Shown here: piece after piece, positions 26,248 to 34,692 of the stretch
Layout: each line of letters opens with the position of its first letter
How positions within the stretch are numbered: the first letter of the stretch is position 1
Source of the DNA: CAYSZB01 sp964435475
Lineage (GTDB): Bacteria > Chloroflexota > Anaerolineae > Anaerolineales > Anaerolineaceae
Assembly (NCBI GenBank): GCA_964435475.1
Contig: CAYSZB010000002.1
Location: forward strand, 23,226 to 87,225
Direction of reading: 5' to 3'
Length of the DNA: 64,000 nucleotides
The notes under the pieces: generated by a model
Database searches by the model: none
Told to the model about the DNA's origin: nothing
What the model saw: the letters and a program-made list of their open reading frames with translations, nothing else
Translations under genes and position numbers: made by a program

Positions 26248-27324
26248 ATGAGCAATACATCAAAAAAAATTAAGTTGCAAGATCTGAAAGAATTCTGTGC
26301 TGCCGCCCTCGTTCACGAGGGCATGTCACAGGATAACGCACGCATCACCGCCGAGGTGTTGGCAGAAACTGATGCCTATGGCACCCATTCGCATGGCACC
26401 AAGAACCTGCATGGCTACATCAAGAAAACCCGCGTAAATGCCCTGGATATCAAGGCAGAACCTGTGGTCATCAAGGAAGGTCCAGCCTTTGCCATCATTG
26501 ACGCCCAGAACGGAATGGGCATGGTTGCATCCTGCAAAGCCATGGAAATGGCATGCGATAAAGCAAAACAGGCCGGTATCGGCATCGTTACCGTAAAGAA
26601 CAGCACCCATTTCGGGGCTGCCGGTTACTTTGCCAATCTCGCCGCCAGTCGCGGCATGTTTGGTATCTCCATGAGCAATGTCGATCCCAACATGACCGTG
26701 CCCGGTGCCCGGGGCATGCTTATGGGCAATAACCCCCTCTCATATGCCGCACCCGCCCTCTCCACCCCCTCCGTTTTTCTGGACATCGCCATGAGTAACG
26801 TCGCATCCTTAAAAGTGGTGCAAGCCCGTAAAAATGGCACCTCCATTCCAGACAGTTGGATCGTCGACAAGGATGGTCTGCCCACCACCGACCCCAGCCA
26901 CTATCCCGAAGAAGGCGCTATGCAGCCCATGGCAGCCCACAAGGGTTACGGGCTTGCAGTGATGGTCGAACTGATGACCGGCATCCTGGCAGGTGGCGGG
27001 GTCAGCATGTTGGGTGACGTCCCCAGTTGGGTATTTGTACTGGATAAACCCAACAATGTCTGTCATACCTTTCTGGCGATTGATGTCGAACAGTTTGTCG
27101 GTAAAGAGGCTTATGTAGCCCGCACCGAGGATATGGTCCAGGCGCTACGCAGTGCCCCCAAGGCCAAGGGCAAAGACCGCATCTACACCCCCGGTGAGAT
27201 CGAGTGGGGAAAACATGCGCAGGCTGAAATATGTCTTGAATTACCGGTTGAAGTTGCCACTTCGCTCGAAGGCCTGGCACAGGATACTGGTGTTAAAATT
27301 AAATGGCAGAATTCGGAGGAGTAA
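26248..27324 (+). CDS. Ldh_2 (malate/lactate/ureidoglycolate) family NAD(P)-dependent oxidoreductase
   Basis: A 358-residue member of the Ldh_2 fold, which includes malate and lactate dehydrogenases, ureidoglycolate dehydrogenase and the 2,3-diketo-L-gulonate reductase YiaK. Landmarks are the family's HSHGTKNL near residue 49, VKNSTHFGAAGYF with the catalytic His, and GNNPLSYAAPA. It would reduce a 2-keto acid to a 2-hydroxy acid or reverse. In this context a keto-sugar acid is a likely substrate. AAAAGGAC precedes the ATG; the stop is 2 bp before the aldolase start. Confidence 0.87.
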   Translation: MSNTSKKIKLQDLKEFCAAALVHEGMSQDNARITAEVLAETDAYGTHSHGTKNLHGYIKKTRVNALDIKAEPVVIKEGPAFAIIDAQNGMGMVASCKAMEMACDKAKQAGIGIVTVKNSTHFGAAGYFANLAASRGMFGISMSNVDPNMTVPGARGMLMGNNPLSYAAPALSTPSVFLDIAMSNVASLKVVQARKNGTSIPDSWIVDKDGLPTTDPSHYPEEGAMQPMAAHKGYGLAVMVELMTGILAGGGVSMLGDVPSWVFVLDKPNNVCHTFLAIDVEQFVGKEAYVARTEDMVQALRSAPKAKGKDRIYTPGEIEWGKHAQAEICLELPVEVATSLEGLAQDTGVKIKWQNSEE

Positions 27325-27326
27325 AT

Positions 27327-28447
27327 ATGAATAGTTTGGAAAGAATACATTTAGCCGGCCTGGTGCCGGTGGTTGTGATCGATAATGCGGATGATGCCGT
27401 GCCCGCTGCGCAGGCACTGCTGGACGCCGGTCTCGATGTCATGGAAATTACCATGCGCACCGCAGCCGGCATCCAGGCGATCAAGAATGTCGCCGCCAGC
27501 TGCCCGGACATGCTTGTTGGCGCCGGCACCATTCTGACTCTTGAAAAATGCCAGGAAGCAGTCGAAGCGGGTGCCCAGTTCATTGTCTGTCCCGGTTTCA
27601 ACGAAAAGATCGTTGCCTGGTGCGTGGACCATAACGTCGCCATCACCCCCGGCTGCGTCACCCCCACCGAGATCGACATGGCTTTAGCCTATGGCATTAA
27701 GACCGTCAAGTTCTTCCCCGCTGATGTCTACGGTGGCGTGAATGCCTGCAAAGCCCTTTATGGTCCCTATAAGGCAGCCGATGTCTCCTTTATTCCAACC
27801 GGTGGCATCAATAACGACAACTTGGCTGAATATGCGGATAAACCGTTTATCTTTGCGGTCGGTGGAGGCTGGCTCTGCCCCACGGCGGATATTGCCAATC
27901 ACAAGTTCGCTGCCATCACTGAAANNNNNNNNNNNNNNNNNNNNNNNNNNNNNNNNNNNNNNNNNNNNNNNNNNNNNNNNNNNNNNNNNNNNNNNNNNNN
28001 NNNNNNNNNNNNNNNNNNNNNNNNTGGCTCTGCCCCACGGCGGATATTGCCAATCACAAGTTCGCTGCCATCACTGAAACGGTGAGAAAAACCATCGATA
28101 TCTTACTCGGTTTTGAATTTGCCCATATCGGTATCAACCAGGTAAACCGGGATGCATCTTTGGCTGACGTGGACCGCTTTAACCAGGCCTTCCACTTCCC
28201 CACCAAGGTGGGTTCCAGTTCCAATATGGCAAGTGATGCCATTGAGGTCACCAACGAACCTTACCTTGGGACGCATGGACACCTGGCAATCCGAACCAAC
28301 AATATCCAGCGCGCCATGCATTACCTGGCAAAGCGTGGATTTGAGATTGACCAGACTACTGCCAAGTTCAAGGGCAGTGCCATGATCGCCATCTATCTTA
28401 AGGGCGAATTTGGCGGTTTTGCAGTCCATTTGCTGCAAAAGTCATAA
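27327..28447 (+). CDS. eda: KDPG/KHG aldolase with C-terminal VOC-like domain, interrupted by an assembly gap
   Basis: Cleaves 2-keto-3-deoxy-6-phosphogluconate to pyruvate and glyceraldehyde-3-phosphate. Visible residues include catalytic Glu (E40 in MEITMRT) and the Schiff-base Lys (K128 in TVKFFPADVYGG). A run of 100 N (27925-28024) interrupts it. The 55 bases on both sides of the gap are identical, so the gap is an overlap artefact. Collapsing it joins the frames exactly: 199 residues before, then TVRKTIDILLG on, giving a 321-residue protein. The extra ~110 residues (HIGINQVNRD; YLGTHGHLAIRTNNI) form a glyoxalase/VOC-like domain, as in the long KDPG aldolases of some Firmicutes. The gene is thus probably intact in the organism. 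Confidence 0.88.
27870..27924 (+). repeat. 55-bp direct repeat, left copy at assembly gap
   Basis: Identical to 28025-28079, immediately before the N run. It starts TGGCTCTGCC and ends CACTGAAA. The repeat is the contig-end overlap, not a biological duplication. Confidence 0.95.
27925..28024. other. Scaffold gap of 100 N
   Basis: Exactly 100 unknown bases, the usual placeholder for a gap of unknown size. Flanking identity indicates the real distance is minus 55 bases. Confidence 0.98.
28025..28079 (+). repeat. 55-bp direct repeat, right copy at assembly gap
   Basis: Exact copy of 27870-27924. Removing one copy plus the N run restores the aldolase reading frame. Confidence 0.95.
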
Positions 28448-28463
28448 GAAGGAGTTGATGAAC

Positions 28464-29489
28464 ATGAGAATAGTAACGTTTGGCGAGATCATGCTGCGAC
28501 TGAAATCCCCCGGGCATGAGCGTCTCTTCCAGAGCGCCATGCTGGAGGCCACTTTTGGCGGTGGCGAAGCCAATGTCGCTGTATCCCTGGCAAATTTTGG
28601 GATGGACGCATCATTTGTAACCGTGCTGCCAAAGAACGAGTTGGGTGAAGCCTGTCTGCAGGAGGTCCGCAAATTTGGCGTGGACACCAGCAAAATCAAG
28701 CGCGGTCCCGGTCGCATGGGCATCTATTTCCTTGAAGGTGGTGCAAACCAGCTGGCCAGCAACGTCGTTTATGACCGCAGCTATTCCGCCATCGCCCTGG
28801 CAAAACCGGGTGACATCGATTGGGAAGCTGTTTTTGCAGATGCAGACTGGTTCCACATCACCGGTATTACCCCAGCCATATCAGAAAGCGCCATGCAACT
28901 GTCCCTGGAGGCGGTTAAAGCTGCCAAAGCAAAGAACATCACCGTCTCCTGTGACCTCAATTATCGCAAGAAGTTGTGGAATTACGGCAAAACAGCCCCC
29001 GAGGTGATGGGTGAATTGGTCAAGTATGTCGATGTTGTCGTGGCAAACGAGGAAGACTGCCAGAAGGCTTTGGGAGTCAAGGCTGAAGTGCATGTCGAAA
29101 GCGGCAAACTGGATAGCGATAAGTACAAAGCCCTGTCCGATGCCGTGCTCAAAGCCTACCCCAATATCAAACAGATCGCCATCACCCTGCGCGAAAGCCA
29201 GAGTGCGGATAGCAATGACTGGGCGGCCTGCCTGAACGACCGCCAGCAGTTCTACCTGAGCAAAAAATATGCCATCCGCGACATCGTGGACCGTGTTGGC
29301 GGTGGCGATGCCTTTGCCGGTGGTTTGATCTACGGGTTAAACACCTATACGAACAAGCAGGATGCCCTGGAATTTGCCGTGGCAGCCAGTTGCCTCAAGC
29401 ACTCCATCATTGGTGATTTCAACCGCGTCACCGTGGCAGAGGTCGAAAGATTGATGGGTGGAGATGCCTCCGGGCGTGTCCAACGCTAA
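28464..29489 (+). CDS. kdgK: 2-keto-3-deoxygluconate kinase (PfkB family)
   Basis: Phosphorylates KDG to KDPG for the preceding aldolase. It is a ribokinase/PfkB-fold protein of 341 residues. The start MRIVTFGEIMLRL, FGGGEANVAVSLA at residues 31-43 and the anion-hole/catalytic motif VGGGDAFAGGLIYG near the C-terminus are the KdgK pattern. ATG 28464 is chosen since AAGGAG lies nine bases before it; ATG 28458 in the same frame is too close to that site. A strong terminator follows, so this is the last gene of the operon. Confidence 0.9.
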   Translation: MRIVTFGEIMLRLKSPGHERLFQSAMLEATFGGGEANVAVSLANFGMDASFVTVLPKNELGEACLQEVRKFGVDTSKIKRGPGRMGIYFLEGGANQLASNVVYDRSYSAIALAKPGDIDWEAVFADADWFHITGITPAISESAMQLSLEAVKAAKAKNITVSCDLNYRKKLWNYGKTAPEVMGELVKYVDVVVANEEDCQKALGVKAEVHVESGKLDSDKYKALSDAVLKAYPNIKQIAITLRESQSADSNDWAACLNDRQQFYLSKKYAIRDIVDRVGGGDAFAGGLIYGLNTYTNKQDALEFAVAASCLKHSIIGDFNRVTVAEVERLMGGDASGRVQR

Positions 29490-29512
29490 AGATTGATTTT
29501 TCTACAAAAGCA

Positions 29513-29550
29513 AACACGCTGCAGTCAAAGTTGACTGCAGCGTGTTTTTT
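29513..29550. terminator. Strong intrinsic terminator ending the catabolic operon
   Basis: AACACGCTGCAGTCAA (29513-29528) and its exact reverse complement (29531-29546) form a near-perfect 16-bp hairpin followed by T6. It lies between kdgK and the convergent transporter gene. The minus-strand side is moderately T-rich, so it may work in both directions. Confidence 0.92.
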
Positions 29551-29626
29551 GTTAGCAGGGAACCTCCTAATTCCAGCCAGTTCCCAAAACCAAGGGAATG
29601 AGTTTATTCTCCCTTACCTGTATTGA

Positions 29627-31036
29627 TTATGGCTGGACTTCCGTTTCAACCGCGGATACTTTTTCGGCTGCCTGGGCAGCGATCTGTTCCAGCAGTTTGG
29701 CATGCGTCTTGCGCGTGATCGGGTACCAGATCAGCAGTGGCAAACTGATCAACAATACGACCGCTGGTACCGGTCCAAAGAACAGCCGGATACCCAAAAG
29801 TGCCTGCTCGGTCTGCTGCGGCTGGTTGGCAACATAACCAAATAATTTAAGTGCCCAACCGCTGGCAGCAATGCCCAATGCACCGGTGAACTTTCCCAGG
29901 AACTGCCACATACCATAGTAGATGCCCTCATGCCGTTCCCCGGTCATCACCTCGTCATATTCCACCACATCCGGCAGCATGCTCCAGGGGAATACCCACT
30001 GCGCGGAGAACCCCAAACCTGCCACCGCCACCACCAGGTAGAGCAGCGGTGTGGGCTCATTCGGGAAGAAGAAGGTCATGATAACCGCCAGGCTGGCGAT
30101 TCCCAACCCCAGGGCATAACAGGGACCCTTGTTGATCTTATCCGATAGATAGCGCCATGGGAACAGGAAGATGCCGATGCACCCCAGCAGAAGTAACATG
30201 ATCAGCGTCAATTGGCTTTCCATCTTGACCTGGTAGATCGTGTAATACGAGAGCAGTGTGGTCAGGAGGGTGAAACTGAAACTGCTTAATAATTGGGCTG
30301 CCATGAGTTGCATGAAGGGTTTGTTCTTGAAGGTCATCTTAAACATCTTGAAAGGCGGCATTTTGCTGGGCACGAAATCTGCACGCTTTCGCTCTTTGAT
30401 ATTGACGGCGGTGGTCAAGACAGTGATGATTGCCACCAACCCGAAGGTGGCACCCACTGCACTCCATGATTGACTGGTGGTGATGCCGAAACTACCCTGG
30501 ATAATGTCCGCCACCATCTTGGTTATACCTGCACCGACAATGTAGCCCAGCACGGTGAATACCTCGCGCACTGTGGTCAGTGAAGTGCGTTCGCGGTAAT
30601 CGTAGGTCAATTCAGGCGTCAATGCATAATATGAAATGGAAACCATTGAATGGAAAGTGTCAAATGCCAGGAATGAGAACAATACTGCCAAAAACGCCTT
30701 GACCCCAACCAGTCCTTCCGGGATGGAAAATAGCAGCCAAGTCGCCAATCCCATCGGGATGGCACCAAACAACAGCCATGGGCGGCGGCGTCCCCATCGT
30801 GAACGTGTCTTGTCAGAAAGATATCCAAAGAACGGGTCGTTGATCGCGTCCCAGGTCAATTTGCCAACCATCAGGGCGGTGCCGGCAAGTCCGGGGTCGA
30901 TGTGCGCGACATCCGTGAAGAAAAAGAGCATCCAGAACTGGATGGCAGCGGTTAGCGCCTGGATGCCCAGGTCGGCCACGCCATAAAGGATCTTGGTGCT
31001 GTTGCGCAGTTTTTCAGAAGCGGGTGTAACGGTCAT
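29627..31036 (-). CDS. GPH-family (MelB-like) sugar:cation symporter, MFS
   Basis: Inner-membrane transporter of 469 residues with about 12 hydrophobic segments. The loop NDPFFGYLSDKTRSRWGRR is the diagnostic glycoside-pentoside-hexuronide signature, and it is followed by RPWLLFGAIPMG. Members carry glycosides, hexuronides or disaccharides with H+ or Na+. Its start overlaps the end of the GxGYxYP gene by 4 bp (ATGA), so the two are translated together. Confidence 0.88.
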   Translation of the reverse strand: MTVTPASEKLRNSTKILYGVADLGIQALTAAIQFWMLFFFTDVAHIDPGLAGTALMVGKLTWDAINDPFFGYLSDKTRSRWGRRRPWLLFGAIPMGLATWLLFSIPEGLVGVKAFLAVLFSFLAFDTFHSMVSISYYALTPELTYDYRERTSLTTVREVFTVLGYIVGAGITKMVADIIQGSFGITTSQSWSAVGATFGLVAIITVLTTAVNIKERKRADFVPSKMPPFKMFKMTFKNKPFMQLMAAQLLSSFSFTLLTTLLSYYTIYQVKMESQLTLIMLLLLGCIGIFLFPWRYLSDKINKGPCYALGLGIASLAVIMTFFFPNEPTPLLYLVVAVAGLGFSAQWVFPWSMLPDVVEYDEVMTGERHEGIYYGMWQFLGKFTGALGIAASGWALKLFGYVANQPQQTEQALLGIRLFFGPVPAVVLLISLPLLIWYPITRKTHAKLLEQIAAQAAEKVSAVETEVQP

Positions 31037-32745
31037 GAATTTCTCTCCTTGAGCATAAATTTTTCCGCTGCCAACAGGAATTCGTCGGCGCGAACAACCT
31101 TGACCTTCTGCGGGTCAAGGGTTTGAACAAAATGGTAGACATCCGCCACCGTTGTGCGGTAGGCAAAAAGGTGACAGGCAATGAAGCGGGTCTGGGGGCC
31201 GGGTGCTTCGATCAAGGCACGTATTCCAGAAAGCACCTGCTCAGCCGGCAGACCGATCTGGCTGAGGTGTGGCCAGGCATATGAAACCAGCGGTCGTTTC
31301 CCCGCCATGGTCATTGGTGTCTTGTTGAGATGGAAATACCCGGCAATATAGCCCAAAAAGTTGCCCGGCGCATTGGCGTGGTCATTGATCACCCGTTGGG
31401 GAATATTGCAGGTGTATGAGGTGGTGATGCGGATGTCAGACTGGTCGCACAACCTGGCGCTTTCCCGCATATAAGCCGGCAGGTCTGGCACCAGTGGCGG
31501 GATAAGGTAACCAGCCCCGGACGGACCCGCCACAAGCATGTCGTTTGCTGACAGGTTTTGGTAATAATTTTCCAGGAGTGCTGGTGCCAACTCGACCAGC
31601 AGAGGTTGCACTTCCCAATTGAATGGCACCAATCCCCGTTCCGGGCGGCGCCAGTTGCCCACTTCGGCAGTATTCATCAGCGTGAATTGGTCCCCATCGG
31701 AAAGGGTGAAGGTCAGGTAGATCTTCTCCTCAGGGGCCACCTCCCCCGGAGCCATGTAATGCTGCTTCAATGCTGATTGTGCAGGCAGCTGGCTGTGGAA
31801 TGAATAGTTGCTTGCCAAAAAGGTCGGTCCCAGTCGCAAGCCATTGGCTGAAATGGATAACATGAACGCAAATTCGTCATCCCGGTCAGTATGCCAGCCC
31901 AAAATGGTCGGGTAGGGCAAAGGCTTAACCGACTTTTGGATCTGTGTCCCCAGGCGGGTTTCCGGGCTGCCTAATCCCAGCAGCCACATTCCCAAAGAAC
32001 ACACCAGGTGATCGATCTTCGTGTTGAAAAGGAAGTTGCGCAAACCCAAAGGACCCGCGACCAACATCAACAGCAGTTTTTGACCCAAAGATCGCAAGCC
32101 TCCCTTCTTGAAGCAGGATAGGCTGAAAGAAAAGAGCTTGTTCTGGACAATGTAATCAGTAATTTCCGCCCGCTGCCAGGTGGGTTCATAGTGAGCGACT
32201 GTGCCGGGTGTGCATTGCTTAAAGAGGTTTTGATAAGCCCATTTGTAAAGTGATACGCGTTCAGAGAATCGCCCCCGCAGGTCAATTTTCACCTCGATCC
32301 CATAGTATTCCCGGATGACCTTGACATGGTCCGGGTGCACCACCAGCAGGTCCTGCAATCCGGAATACATCAATGCCAGGTTGATCGATTCAGGCAGGGC
32401 GGGATCGAACAATACCATTCCCTTTAACAGGTCGCGATATTTGAAAATACCCGCCAACAGGTCCTTCAGCTCATGGATGCGTATGTCATAACGGGTGCGG
32501 TATTGATCCAGGTTGTCAAGGTCGTTCCGCTTGAGAACTTCGCGGTATTTGCCGAACCAGTCTTCTTCCGTCATCTGCACGGAGTTGGTCTTGCGGGTAT
32601 TTGGATCATCATAATTACCATAGTCAAGGAACAGCCTGGGACCCTGACGATTTACCAGTCCCTGCAGGCTATTGGCAGTCAGGCGCTCTGCAAACGTCAA
32701 TTCGGAGACATCCAGCAGATCAATTGAGTAGGTTTCTTCTGACAT
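31033..32745 (-). CDS. GxGYxYP-family protein, putative glycoside hydrolase
   Basis: A 570-residue protein without signal peptide. It contains the segment AGPSGAGYLIPPLVPDL, the GxGYxxP motif that names this family of putative glycoside hydrolases, and the N-terminal part (SLQGLVNRQGPRLFLDYG; LVHPDHVKVIREYYG-like) matches the GxGYxYP N-domain. Biochemical function is unknown for the family. It is coupled to a GPH sugar symporter, which supports action on imported oligosaccharides or glycosides in the cytosol. AAGGAG precedes the ATG. Confidence 0.78.
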   Translation of the reverse strand: MSEETYSIDLLDVSELTFAERLTANSLQGLVNRQGPRLFLDYGNYDDPNTRKTNSVQMTEEDWFGKYREVLKRNDLDNLDQYRTRYDIRIHELKDLLAGIFKYRDLLKGMVLFDPALPESINLALMYSGLQDLLVVHPDHVKVIREYYGIEVKIDLRGRFSERVSLYKWAYQNLFKQCTPGTVAHYEPTWQRAEITDYIVQNKLFSFSLSCFKKGGLRSLGQKLLLMLVAGPLGLRNFLFNTKIDHLVCSLGMWLLGLGSPETRLGTQIQKSVKPLPYPTILGWHTDRDDEFAFMLSISANGLRLGPTFLASNYSFHSQLPAQSALKQHYMAPGEVAPEEKIYLTFTLSDGDQFTLMNTAEVGNWRRPERGLVPFNWEVQPLLVELAPALLENYYQNLSANDMLVAGPSGAGYLIPPLVPDLPAYMRESARLCDQSDIRITTSYTCNIPQRVINDHANAPGNFLGYIAGYFHLNKTPMTMAGKRPLVSYAWPHLSQIGLPAEQVLSGIRALIEAPGPQTRFIACHLFAYRTTVADVYHFVQTLDPQKVKVVRADEFLLAAEKFMLKERNS

Positions 32746-32775
32746 ATTGCTCCTTTTCAGTTATGTTTTTTCAGG

Positions 32776-33189
32776 TCAAGAAAAGATCTTTGGGTTCTGT
32801 GTCAGCAGGTTCTGCAGTGGGATGAAGAGAGGTTGTGGCAGGTCAGACAAATCGAACCATCCGACTTCGCTGGACTCATCCGGCGCATTAAGCGATGCAT
32901 CTCCATTGGCATGAACCATCCGCATCCAAACGGTAATGTAATGCTTACCTTCCAAAGGGAAAATATCATTGGTGATGGTGATAAAACGCGGCACATCTCC
33001 CACAACACCTGTCTCTTCCGCCAATTCGCGCAACGCACAGTTTTCCAGTGATTCACCAAATTCCAGGTGTCCACCCGGTGTTGACCACGTACCACTGCCA
33101 TGCGAGTTGACCCGTTTCACCATCAGCAGCTTGTTCTGGCGCAGGCAGATCACCCCGACACCTACTTTAGGAAAAGCAGCCTCACTCAT
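32776..33189 (-). CDS. NUDIX hydrolase
   Basis: A 137-residue pyrophosphohydrolase of the MutT fold. The Nudix box is complete: G40-x5-E46-x7-R54-E55-L-x-E58-E59-x-G61. KRVNSHGSGTWSTPGGHLEFGES is typical of nucleotide/NDP-X hydrolases. The ATG at 33189 lies 8 bp inside the end of the upstream flavoprotein gene, which shows coupling. It precedes the GxGYxYP gene by 30 bp in the same operon. Confidence 0.88.
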   Translation of the reverse strand: MSEAAFPKVGVGVICLRQNKLLMVKRVNSHGSGTWSTPGGHLEFGESLENCALRELAEETGVVGDVPRFITITNDIFPLEGKHYITVWMRMVHANGDASLNAPDESSEVGWFDLSDLPQPLFIPLQNLLTQNPKIFS

Positions 33190-34522
33190 GCCATAACCTT
33201 TTGGCTTCAACAACCCAGGCATTAAACTGGGCTGGGCTTTCAGGGAACTTGAGGTAATGTTGCTTGATCTTTCCAGCCTGGGAGGAAGCCTGCATGAATT
33301 TTTTCAGGCTGGCAGCTTTGAATTGCCCGGTTACAACGCCCCATAGCAAGGTTAGAGCGATTTTGACCAGCTTTTTCATGCTCATGTGCAACTCAAAATT
33401 CTGGTTCAACTCCTCAAAATCCGCACTGGAAAAAATGATCCCTTTATGAAACAGGTAGTTGACATCCTTGCGGGTCAATTCAGCGGCTGCTGGCAGTTGT
33501 GCCAGGCTGGCGGCAAACTTTGCGCCCTGTCCACGCTGGTAACGCAGGTTGTAGTCCCACAGGGCTGCCAGGCTGGTATCACCGATCTTTAATGCCTGGT
33601 CGGCTGTTTCAACTGCAATCTTCACAGCAGTAAAGCCCGAGGTGATGCCCTCACCCGAGAAGGGTTTGTTCTGATTGGCGGTATCCCCGATGAGCATCAG
33701 TCCATTCCCCACCATTGAGAACGGTGTCCGTGTAAAGGGGATGACACCCTGGCGGTGCCCCACCACCCTGCCCGGGTCGCCAAAATACTCTTCCCGCCAT
33801 TGGCGCAGTTTTTGCCAGGCATAATCATAACTGTGCGGCTGACCAATTCCCAACACCACATCATCGCCATAACTCTTATTCCAGAACGCCTTATGGAACA
33901 TGTAACCGTTGCTGCCGGTAAGGCTGCCTTCCGGAAGGTCAGAACGCAATTCCAGGCACACATACAAGCGTTTTTCTGGAGGTACAGGTGCGTTTTCTAC
34001 ACCAAGGTCTGTTGGTAGTTTTGTGCGCACAGCACCAGCTATGCCGGAGGCATCCACCACCAGGGATGCGTGTGCAGTAAAACGCTCACCATTAAGAGTT
34101 CCTTTTACCCCCACGATCCGTTTACCTTCAAGTACCAGTTCCTCAACCTTTGCATCCTGGCGCAGGTCAGCACCAGCCGAAATGGCATAGAACCTCAGAC
34201 GTTGCATAAGCAAAGGCATATTCACCACATAAAACGTGTTGCGCACAGGCAATTTCATTATTTCATCAGGTGAATAAGTGAAACCTATGTTTTCGGTATG
34301 GATCAGCTCAGGTGGCTCGGGATGGGGAATGTCAAATTCGTCAAAGCGTACTTTTTCCATGTGGATGATCTCGATCGCCTTGCCCAAAGCAGAAAAGGGT
34401 TTTTCCTCCAGCACAAGCACCTTATGTCCCCGCTGTGCCATGCGCCAGGCAAAGACGGTGCCTGCGGTGCCAGCCCCAACAACGATCACATCGGTAAAGA
34501 ATTGCTTTTCCATCAGGGTCAA
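33182..34522 (-). CDS. Geranylgeranyl reductase-family FAD-dependent oxidoreductase
   Basis: A 446-residue flavoprotein. The N-terminal FAD motif is VVGAGTAGTVFAWRMAQRGHKVLVLEE (GxGxxG plus Glu), and the second FAD motif LIGDTANQNKPFSGEGITSGF is typical of the geranylgeranyl reductase/PHBH superfamily. Members saturate isoprenoid chains or hydroxylate aromatics; which one applies here cannot be read from sequence. GGAGG precedes the start and a TATAAT (minus strand) lies about 27 bases upstream, so this is the first gene of the four-gene minus-strand operon. Confidence 0.82.
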   Translation of the reverse strand: MTLMEKQFFTDVIVVGAGTAGTVFAWRMAQRGHKVLVLEEKPFSALGKAIEIIHMEKVRFDEFDIPHPEPPELIHTENIGFTYSPDEIMKLPVRNTFYVVNMPLLMQRLRFYAISAGADLRQDAKVEELVLEGKRIVGVKGTLNGERFTAHASLVVDASGIAGAVRTKLPTDLGVENAPVPPEKRLYVCLELRSDLPEGSLTGSNGYMFHKAFWNKSYGDDVVLGIGQPHSYDYAWQKLRQWREEYFGDPGRVVGHRQGVIPFTRTPFSMVGNGLMLIGDTANQNKPFSGEGITSGFTAVKIAVETADQALKIGDTSLAALWDYNLRYQRGQGAKFAASLAQLPAAAELTRKDVNYLFHKGIIFSSADFEELNQNFELHMSMKKLVKIALTLLWGVVTGQFKAASLKKFMQASSQAGKIKQHYLKFPESPAQFNAWVVEAKRLWHE

Positions 34523-34600
34523 CCTCCAGGAAGTGAGTTTGGTTAATTATAGACGAGAAGTAATATTTTGCCGGGTATCAACCAGTAAATCACTGTGAGT

Positions 34601-34629
34601 TTGGCAAAATAACTGTGAATTGATATTAA
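34601..34629 (+). promoter_or_regulatory. Candidate promoter of the beta-helix protein gene
   Basis: TTGGCA (34601-34606), 17 bases, TATTAA (34624-34629) with a TG extension at 34621-34622. Confidence 0.45.
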
Positions 34630-34692
34630 ACAAGTACAATAAATAGTGTACAGCTTAATTCTCACAACCGATGATCACAAGGAGAGCCATTC

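Noticed and set aside
27925..28024. A frameshift or pseudogene in the aldolase
   Set aside because: The break is the N gap with duplicated flanks; the repaired frame is full-length.
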